From Eriocheir sinensis (taxonomy: Eukaryota > Arthropoda > Malacostraca > Decapoda > Varunidae), in assembly GCF_024679095.1 (NCBI RefSeq), contig NC_066544.1, positions 5,705,024 to 5,769,023 of the forward strand: DNA of 64,000 nucleotides, written 5' to 3'. Both the position numbers and the translations under genes were made by a program. How positions within the stretch are numbered: position 1 is the stretch's first letter; every line of letters begins with the position of its first letter. Positions 56,625 through 64,000 of the stretch are shown here, in pieces. A model generated the notes under the pieces. It was not told the origin of the DNA and did not search any database. It saw only the letters and a program-made list of their open reading frames with translations.

Positions 56625-57530
56625 GGAGGATGAGGAGGAGGAGGAGGAGGAGAGAAGTTGGAGAATAAAAGTGGGAACAGAGAATTGAGATAACTGGAGA
56701 GACTAACAAAGCAAAGACAACGTAACGAAAGAAAGGCTAACGGGAAAATGCTGATGAGAAGCTGTAGGAGGTGAAGGAAAAGGAGGAGGACGAGAGGAAG
56801 AAGGTGGAGGAAAGAAAGAAGGAAGAATAGGAGGAGGAAAACGAGGAGGAGGATATGTAAGAGGAGAAGCACAGGAATAGCAACGATAGCAACCAACGAG
56901 AGAAAGAAAAACCCGAAGACATTAAGGAAGAGACAAGTGGAAGAGTGAGAAGATTAGAAAGAAAGAGGAGAGAAGAAAAGGATGAGGAGAAATGCAAGGA
57001 GGAAGAAGAGGAGGAGAGAGAAGGAGATATAAGACACAAAAGAAGAAAGAAAACAAGTGGAAGAATGAGATTAGAGAGGAAGAAAAAAGAGAGAAGAAAA
57101 GGATGAGGAGAAATGCAAGGAGGAGGAAGAAGAGGAGAGGGAAAGAGAAATAAGACATAGAAGAAAAGACAAGTGGACGTGTGAGACGATAGAGAAAGAA
57201 AGAAAAGGAAGTGAAGAAAAATACGAGGAAAAAGAGGAGTTGAGAAAAAGAGAAATAGGACAGAAAACAAAAAAGAAATGGAAGAATGAGAAAACTAAAG
57301 AGAAAGAAGACGTGGCAAAGAAAAAGACGAGGGCAAAAGCAAGAAAGAAGTGGACGAAGAGGAGGAGAAAGAGAGAGAAAAAAACATTAATAGAAAGAAA
57401 AGTGGAAGTGCAACAAGATTATAGAGAGAGAAAAAGAAGTGAAGAATAGAACGAGGAGAAAACTAAGAATAAAGAAGAAGAGGAAGAGGACGAAGAGGAG
57501 GAAAACCATCAGCATGAGCAGTACAAAGGG
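56625..57530. repeat. polypurine block with ~117-bp tandem units
   Basis: GTGGAAGAGTGAGAAGATTAG (56938), GTGGAAGAATGAGATTAGAG (57057) and GTGGACGTGTGAGACGATAG (57173) start three diverged units containing GAAAAGGATGAGGAGAAATG and TGCAAGGAGGA. Remaining sequence is AGGAGGA/AAAGAGA-rich. Confidence 0.85.
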
Positions 57531-57689
57531 AGCGTGTAAGAGAGGCAGAGACGAGTCACCCTTCCCCCTCCCATCACCAGGGCGGGCAGGAAGGGTTGCA
57601 GGGCGGAGGACACTGGCCGCGACAAGACACGGGGCGACACAAAGCTGAGGAGAACACGACCGAGGACACGACACGAGGCGAGCTACACG

Positions 57690-59170
57690 ACCCGACGATG
57701 AGAGAGCGAAAATAAAGAGAGAGACAAGAAGTACGAAACAAAAATATAGATAACAGAAAGGAGAAAATGTGAGCCCTACAATATGGGGTAGAGGAAGTGT
57801 TGGAAATGGTGAGAACAAGTGTTAAAATTACTATAAAAGGTTACTCTTAAAATTAAGTTGGAGTTACACGACCCAACAATGATTAGGAGAAACAGAAAGA
57901 CAGATACAAGCAAGAGACAGGAGAGAAAATAAAAGAAAGGAGAAACTGTAAGCCCAAACCGTTGATTACAAGGTGTCTAGAGGTAGGAACATGTTGAAAA
58001 GGGAGAATTAAATGCATTAGGAGTTAATAATGTAAATGGTTACTCTTAAAATCGGTGAGAAGACTAAGATAAAGAGAGAGGCAAAAGGGGGCAGGAAAAT
58101 AATATATATAACGGAAAGGAGAAAATGTGAACCCGAGGCGCTAATCAGAAAGTGTATGACATCAAGGAAATATTGGAAAAGGCTAAAAAAAAGGCTGTGA
58201 AAAAGGAAAAAAGGAGGAGAATGACAAGAGAAGTGAGGAAAAAATATATAAATAACAACGGAGAAACTGTGAACCCAAAATGTTAATCGGTGAATGTAGA
58301 AAGCAGAGGATGCGTTGAGGACGAGAAAAAAAGGTTGAGAGTCTAAAAAAAAGTCTAAAAAAAAAGGAAACAGACAAGAGGTGGAAGGAAAAAAATACAA
58401 ATAAAAGAGAAAGGAGAAAATGTGACCCCAAAAGGTAAATTATAATGTGTGTAGAGTTAAGAAAGTGTTGAAAAAGGTGAGAACATAGCGTTAGATGGAA
58501 TTAATATAAAGGTTACTCTTGAAATCGAATCAGAGTTACACGACCAGCGATGAGAAGGCGAATAAAAAACATAGGAGGACACAAGCAACAGACAGGAGAG
58601 GAAATAAGAATAAAGAAGATAATGTGCTCCCAAAACACTAATTATTAAGTGTGTAGAGTTAAGAAAACGTTGAAAAAGATGAGAAAAATAACTTAGATGG
58701 AATTAATATAAATGGTTACTTTTAAAACCAAATTGCTACTACTTACACGACCCAACGATGACAAGGCGAAAAACAAGGAAAATAAGAGGCGGGAGGAAAA
58801 TAACCGATAACAGAAAGGAGAAAATGTAAACCCAAAACATTACTCAGAAAGTATATAAAGGAAATATTGGAAAAGGCTGAAAATGAAAAAAAAAAAAAGA
58901 TGAGCAAGGGTTGAGGCAAAAAAAAAAAAAAACAGAAAGGAGAAAATGTAAAGTCAGAACGTTAATCAGAAAGTGTTTAGAGTAAAGGAATTATTGGAAA
59001 AGGCTAAAAGTCTAAAAAAAAGAAAAAAAAAGAGGGGGGAGACAGAAGGGGCAAGAGAAAAAAATATGTAACAGAAAGGAGAAAATGCGACCTCAAAACG
59101 CTGATCAGAAAATGTATAAAGTAAAGTGAATGTTGAAAAATATGCGAATAGAAGAGTTGGGTAAAATCAA
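57690..59170. repeat. degenerate ~160-200-bp tandem array, about eight units
   Basis: Recurring pieces: GAAAGGAGAAAATGTGA.CCC (about 57755, 57935, 58117, 58255, 58410, 58810, 58935, 59075), TTAATCAGAAAGTGT, GGAA(A/T)TATTGGAAAAGGCT and GTTACTCTTAAAAT..GTTACACGACCCAACGATGA. Heavily diverged by A-run length changes. Confidence 0.82.
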
Positions 59171-59505
59171 TACAAAATGTTAAGTGTATAAATTAGATTA
59201 GATGTGGGAAACTGTGCGAAAATGTGTTAGAATTAAAACTAATCATCATTATCAAAATCCAATTAGAATCTAGAAAAAAAAATCATGTTACTGAAGAATA
59301 TAAGAAAATACATGAGAAGCAAAAATATAATACCTTAAAAAGACGAGGGGAAACTGATTAAAACAAGAGGAACGTTGAAAAATCAGAGAACGAGAGTCGG
59401 AAGGTGATATTTTTACACTCACCTGAAAGTTGTTGACCCCCATTAGTGATCAAAGGACAGGTGTGGAGACGGACAGGTGCAGCGGACGACTTTACTACTC
59501 CCCTA
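59171..59505. other. AT-rich then mixed unique sequence, no gene
   Basis: No repeat or open frame that I can support. Confidence 0.4.
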
Positions 59506-59990
59506 TCCCCCCCACCCCCGTCACTACCACCCCAACCACAACCCAACCCTATCCCGAACCTCCACCGTCACTACCACCCAGCCTCCACCCAACCCTATCC
59601 CCAACCCCTTATCCCAATCCCCCTATTCTCAACCCCCCCCCCCTTCCGTCACTACCACCCAACCACCACCCAACCCTATCGCGAACCTCTACCGTCAGTA
59701 ACCCCCGATCACCACCCAACCCTATCCTCAACCCCTATCCACAACCCCTTATCCCAAACCCCCTATCCTCAACCCCCCCCGTCACTACCATCCAACCTCC
59801 CTAACCTTCCTTACCACCCCCTCGCCTCCTTCATCTTCCACCCCTCATCACTACCCCCCCCATCACCCATCCAACCTCCCCATCTTACCACCGACCCCCT
59901 CATCTCTTCCCCGCCAACCTCACCTTCTACCCCCATCACCACAACCCAACACCCCTTCACCTCTCTCACCCCCTCCCCTCCTTCTCTAGC
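59506..59990. repeat. C-rich ~60-65-bp repeat (CCCAACCCTATCC..AACC)
   Basis: ACCCAACCCTATC recurs at about 59540, 59589, 59670 and 59717 with CCGTCACTACCA between copies; CACC/CTCC-rich sequence follows to 59990. Confidence 0.82.
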
Positions 59991-60209
59991 CAACAACCTC
60001 ACCAACCCCCCAGCCTCCCCCAGCCTCCCCCGCCGCCCCCGCCATGACTCACCTCGTACCCCTGGTGGTGGCGGCGACTCGGGGCACCTCGCATCAGCTT
60101 GTTTTTATTATGGGCAAAATCCGGCCTGACTTTGCTTGTCTAAGGCGCCGACCCGGAGCGGCAGGTGGCGGCGGCCGGCGCTCACATTCATCGCGGGACT
60201 TAAGTAATT

Positions 60210-60625
60210 TACAAAGGTGAAGGAGGAGGAGGAGGAGGAGGAGGAGGAGGAGGAGGAGGAGGAGGAGGAGGAGGAGGAGGAGGAGTGAGAGAGCAAAGGA
60301 CGAAAAGAAGTGGACGAGAAGCTGTAGTGGGAGGAAAAGAAGCAGGAGGAGGAGGAGCAGGAGGAGGAGCAGGAGAAGGAGGAGCAAGACGAAGAGGAAC
60401 GTTAGGAGGAGGAAGAGGAGGAGGAGGAGCAGAGTAAAGGACGAGAGAAGGAAGAGGAGGAGCTGTAGATGGAGGAAAAGAAACAGAAGGGGGAGCAGGA
60501 GGAGGAGGAGGAGGAGGAGGAATATCAGAATGAGGAGGAGGTGGAAGGTGGGCGGCGGAGTAAATGACGGGAGGAGAAGGAAGAAGAGGAGGAGGAGGAG
60601 GAGGAGGAGGAGGAGGAGTAAAGAG
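60210..60625. repeat. (GGA)n arrays
   Basis: A near-pure GGA run at 60222-60285, then interrupted GGA/GCA arrays (60335-60460, 60490-60525, 60580-60620) with a ~130-bp higher-order repeat (GTAAAGGACGAGAGAAG- and GTAAATGACGGGAGGAG-like). Confidence 0.93.
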
Positions 60626-61029
60626 AGCCAAAGCGAGGTTACTGGTTAGGTAAGACGAGTTCGGCTGTAAGGAAATGCCAACCATTACAAAGACCCGAGA
60701 TCGAGAAGTTGAGCCGAAATCTCCATCATTAACCTTGTCCGCCCCGCTAAACGCCATGCAGCCGAGCCTCCACCCCCTCCACCTCCACCTCTACCTCCAC
60801 CACAAGAGCCTAAGGAGAGGAAGAACTTGAGCCTCCGTCTTACTGCACACTTGGCGGGTTGAAATAATTGAAAAAGTAAAGTTTGCAAGATAGTTTGTTC
60901 TGGACGCGCGGCCGAGGAGGAGGAGGAGGTCGAGGAAAAAAATGGAGGAGTGTGATTATCGGTCTATAACGAGAGGCAAACGCGGGCAGGTGGTACTTGT
61001 CCAGAACCGGTTAGTTAGAGTTAGAACCA
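60626..61029. other. unique sequence, no supported gene
   Basis: Mixed, moderate GC. A short CCACCTCCACCTCTACC stretch near 60775. No open frame with protein character. Confidence 0.4.
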
Positions 61030-61380
61030 CTTGCTACTCTCCCCCTCCCCCGTCTCCCCCCCCCCCTCCCCGGTCCACCCACCCTCACCCTCATCCTCCT
61101 GTTCCTTCTCCTCCTCTCCTTCTCGTCTCCTCTTTTCTTCTCTTCCTCCTCCTCTCTCTCTCTCTCTCCCGTTCCCGTCACTTGTTCCCCCGCCCCCCTC
61201 CCTCATCTCATTCTCCTTCAGCTTCTTTTTTTTTCTTGTTTTCCTCCTCCTCCTCCTCCTCCTCCTTCCGTCACTTCCTCCCCCGCCCACCCTCATCTCA
61301 TTCTCCCGACGCCCCTCCTGATTCTGGTCCAGTCTCTCCTCCTCCTCCTCCTCCTCCTCCTCCCCACACATCTGCTTCTC
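61030..61380. repeat. pyrimidine-rich block with (CTC)n
   Basis: CCCTCC/TTCTCC with (CTC)n at 61243-61266 and 61335-61362; CCCCCGCCC.CCCTCATCTC occurs twice (61188, 61279). Confidence 0.85.
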
Positions 61381-61490
61381 TTCGTCCCGCCCACACACAC
61401 ATTACACACCCACAGCACACACAAACACACCTGTCACACACAAACACTCACCCACACACCACACCCATTAATCCACACTCTTAACAAAAA

Positions 61491-61493
<3 letters not shown>

Positions 61494-61554
<61 letters not shown>
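61494..61554. repeat. (CA)30 microsatellite
   Basis: CA run within an ACAC-rich stretch beginning at 61390. Confidence 0.97.
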
Positions 61555-61556
<2 letters not shown>

Positions 61557-62236
61557 GCTCTCTATCACCCTCCCATTCACCCATCCTTCCTCTCCCACTT
61601 TCTCTCCCTTCCCCCCCCTCCCCCTTGGCACCCACGGACGGGATGTGAAGGGCAGGAAGGCAGGTTGGTAAGGTGGGTAGGTGGGCGGGTTGGAGAACGG
61701 GCGGGTGGGCGGGATGGGTGGGGAGAACGGACAGGGAGGGGAGGGGGACGGACCGGGCTGACTGGCTGGCTGGTTTGGTTTGGGCTGGTGTATCAGTAAG
61801 CCCAGTAGCCGCGCGCCCTGTGGCTTAATTCTGTAGAGTTATGACCTCGTAATATAGCGACGGCCAGGACGGTGGGGCGCCCCTTGCGGAGACTTCGATT
61901 GTAAACATTTCTCATAGGGAATGCAAATGTGCTGGCCCGTCCTGTACACCCCGCCCCCCCTCCTCTATATACCCTTCCCCGACCCGCCCAGCATCCCTAC
62001 CGCCCCTAACGTTGGCTGGAAGTCCGTGTAAATTGTAAAATATCGTAGACGCTGTAAATCAGGACCGTAAAAGGGCAGATGGAAAACCGGTGGGATGGAG
62101 GCGAGTTTGTGGGTGGATGGGTGGGTGTGAGTGGGTGTAGGTGGGGTGAGGGGATGAGGGGGTTGATGGGGGTGGTCATATTGTGGAAATCTGTTTGGCT
62201 GGGAAGAAGAAGTTTGTTTGTTTGTTGATTGGATGA

Positions 62237-62239
<3 letters not shown>
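61555..62239. other. G-rich then unique sequence, no gene
   Basis: GGGCGGGTGGGC-type G runs at 61660-61760 and GTGGGTG runs at 62105-62175. 61790-62050 is balanced unique sequence without an open frame. Confidence 0.45.
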
Positions 62240-62284
<45 letters not shown>

Positions 62285-62297
62285 ATTTGTAAAGTAA

Positions 62298-62371
<74 letters not shown>
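62240..62371. repeat. (TG)21 / (CA)36 inverted microsatellite pair
   Basis: TG at 62240-62282, 17 bp of unique sequence, then CA at 62300-62371. The arms are complementary and could form a ~21-bp-pair stem of two-base repeats with variable register. Confidence 0.97.
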
Positions 62372-62373
<2 letters not shown>

Positions 62374-62944
62374 CTCGGACATAATACAATAAAGACATTT
62401 ACGGCTTACAACAAGTGCAATAAACCTCATCTCGAGTTGTTATCATTTGTATAACTATAAACTTTGATGAAGCTTCCGTGGCGTACGTGTTGCCTCTTAT
62501 TCCGGTTATATTATAGATTGTTAACGAGTGAGCCAATCCATCGTTCCTTTTTATGGGCAGCGGTCTGGAGTAACACCCTCTGACGTATAATAAAATAAGT
62601 ATTAAGGGTATAGAAAAGGCCAAAGAAATAATGTGTAAAGACTTTGATTGCCTCATATGCACATCTGCGCCTTTTTTTTAATAAAGGGAGAAAAAAGTAC
62701 GCCATGAAGTTAAGAAAGAAATATATGGATATAGGTTCTCCAAGTTAGTTTTTTCCTTTATGGTAATTAAAATAAATCACTGTTAGACGCACAGTAAAAA
62801 TTACTAATAATGGTGCCAAGGGTGGCCACTAAGAGCCACACGAGTGCTGCGAACAGTGGCAAAAAGAAGAGATTGATTGATAAAAACAACAAAAAATGTT
62901 AAATGAATACAAGTGATCCATGAATACTAAAAAGGTGTATAGAT
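62372..62944. other. AT-rich unique sequence, no gene
   Basis: No repeat or coding frame that I can support. Confidence 0.4.
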
Positions 62945-63249
62945 TGATAAGGCCAGGGCAAGGTTAAGGCATACGCCATAGCCGCACGTTGCGTCGTCAC
63001 TCATCTCCGTTACATCAGCCCCTGAGCCTTTAGTGGATGATAACCCTTCCCACCAGGACACAAGGCCAGCGTGACATCTGAGTTATCACAGTTTACCTTC
63101 CATAGGTTTCTCCAGGTACCCATTTATCGACAAATCAGAACGGAAAGATGAACAGCTGGGTGGACGTCACGCCAACTGCCCCCGCCGTGACCCAACCTGG
63201 ACCCGCAGATTCGCTGCTAGGCATGGTAACCACTCCACCACGGAGGCGA
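62945..63249 (-). mobile_element. tRNA-derived SINE
   Basis: The minus strand from 63249 begins GCCTCCGTGGTGGAGTGGTTACC (A-box-like TGG.GTGGTTA) and reaches CTGCGGGTCCAGGTTGGGTC (B-box position, two substitutions from GGTTCGANNCC), then a body with AATGGGTACCTGGAGAAACC. This head-body order is typical of tRNA-derived SINEs. The 3' limit is approximate. Substitutions in the B box argue against a functional tRNA. Confidence 0.65.
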
Positions 63250-64000
63250 TATAGAAAATCATTTGATGTAAAAAAAATCAATTGAAATAAAAAAAAAAAG
63301 ATAGATAATTAACAAGCGAAAAATAAACTTTCCTTGACGTGTCAAATTACACCAGAAATCACAGGCATCCGTGCGAGTAGACAGACGGACAGACAGACAG
63401 ACAGACACCTGCCCAGCCCTCCACCCCTCCACCCCCCACACCACTTACTCGACTTTTTTTTTACCTTTTCTTTGCGAGAGGAGAACCCTGCTGGCTTTTC
63501 TTCTGGTTTGTTTTCACCTTCGCCGACCTCTTCTGCCGTGAAACGAAAGGAAAAATAGTTTATGATACAGTGGATAGATATTACTTAAGAAAGGGGGAAA
63601 GAAGACCAGGTATATAAGAATCAAAATACATGAAACCTTAATGGTAGGTGCAGGTACGAGGATGGTACTTATGGACCAAGTGTGTGGGGCGTGGGGGGAG
63701 GGAAACAGACGACCACATAATGGGAGTAAAAGCAATAAACGACATATAAGTCAACGCAAATGGTCCAAATCTCTAAAGCTCCTTCGCAGGTTTTAACGAC
63801 CTCAGGACTGGCGGCGGTGTGTGTTATGCAGATTGTAAAGGACGACCACAAAATATGGGAAAATGAGACGGGAACCAAAAAACACACAAAGATGAATGTA
63901 AAACTATGCGCCCTCAAGCAGCGCTGAGGCAATAATGGACGACCAAAAAGTGTATCTATACAACTGCAACAAAACTCACACAGGAAAGAGAATCTGTATA
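63250..64000. other. unique sequence with a short (CAGA)n run, no gene
   Basis: CAGACAGACAGACAG at 63391-63405; the rest is mixed with no recognisable frame. The window ends without a feature crossing the edge that I can identify. Confidence 0.4.

Overview
This is a eukaryotic, almost entirely non-coding window, most likely from a decapod crustacean and probably a crab. Three things point there: an extreme load of simple repeats, above all (GA/TC)n with (GGA)n, (CA/GT)n and (TAA)n; fragments of Jockey-like, CR1/L2-like and RTE-like non-LTR retrotransposons whose peptides I recognise as typical of decapod genomes; and the absence of operons, Shine-Dalgarno sites or dense coding. The taxon is an inference from composition and repeat families. 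No rRNA, intact tRNA or CRISPR array was seen.

Layout. 1-12.8 kb: purine and pyrimidine blocks, microsatellites, five clear minisatellites (58, 86, ~113, ~130 and 33 bp units), and two LINE relics. 12.8-13.4 kb: 3' end of a Jockey-like LINE. 13.4-19.2 kb: long (GA)n tracts, two large polypyrimidine blocks and possible regulatory clusters (AGGTCA half-sites at 15.7 kb; CAGGTG with TAATTA). 19.25-20.09 kb: an open frame with two copies of a ~47-residue module carrying SILK- and RVxF-like PP1 docking motifs. 21.4-21.7 kb: RTE-like LINE tail.

22.7-30.2 kb is the centre of interest. It holds two copies of a single-exon, nuclear-signal-bearing protein kinase gene, head to head. Copy 1 (minus, 23409-24647) is open, but a small inverted-repeat transposon lies across its 5' end and supplies its present start codon, and a foldback element abuts its 3' end. 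Copy 2 (plus, 27777-30237) is broken by a nonsense codon, a 1.1-kb LINE insertion and a frameshift. Even so, its kinase-domain half is nearly identical to copy 1, far more so than the rest, which suggests gene conversion.

30.4-35.1 kb: two more CR1/L2-like relics, a diverged TCCACCTG-type dispersed repeat, and the longest microsatellites, (GA)88 and (TAA)~81. 35-43 kb: purine block, (GGT)n/(CAC)n, a ~75-bp pyrimidine repeat, a six-copy ~150-bp minisatellite and a CAGGT-rich stretch. 43.6-50.5 kb: a GTTTAAGTTGAGTAAAT array, a palindrome of two LINE 3' ends, a 45-bp minisatellite of ~27 units and a ~150-bp AT-rich tandem array with a LINE insertion. 51.3-51.7 kb: two tRNA-derived SINEs forming a palindrome. 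52-64 kb: more degenerate tandem arrays, polypyrimidine and polypurine blocks, microsatellites and another tRNA-derived SINE.

The genes do not form a pathway. The kinase pair shows how mobile elements have remodelled both ends of a small duplicated family; the putative PP1-docking protein is a separate locus.
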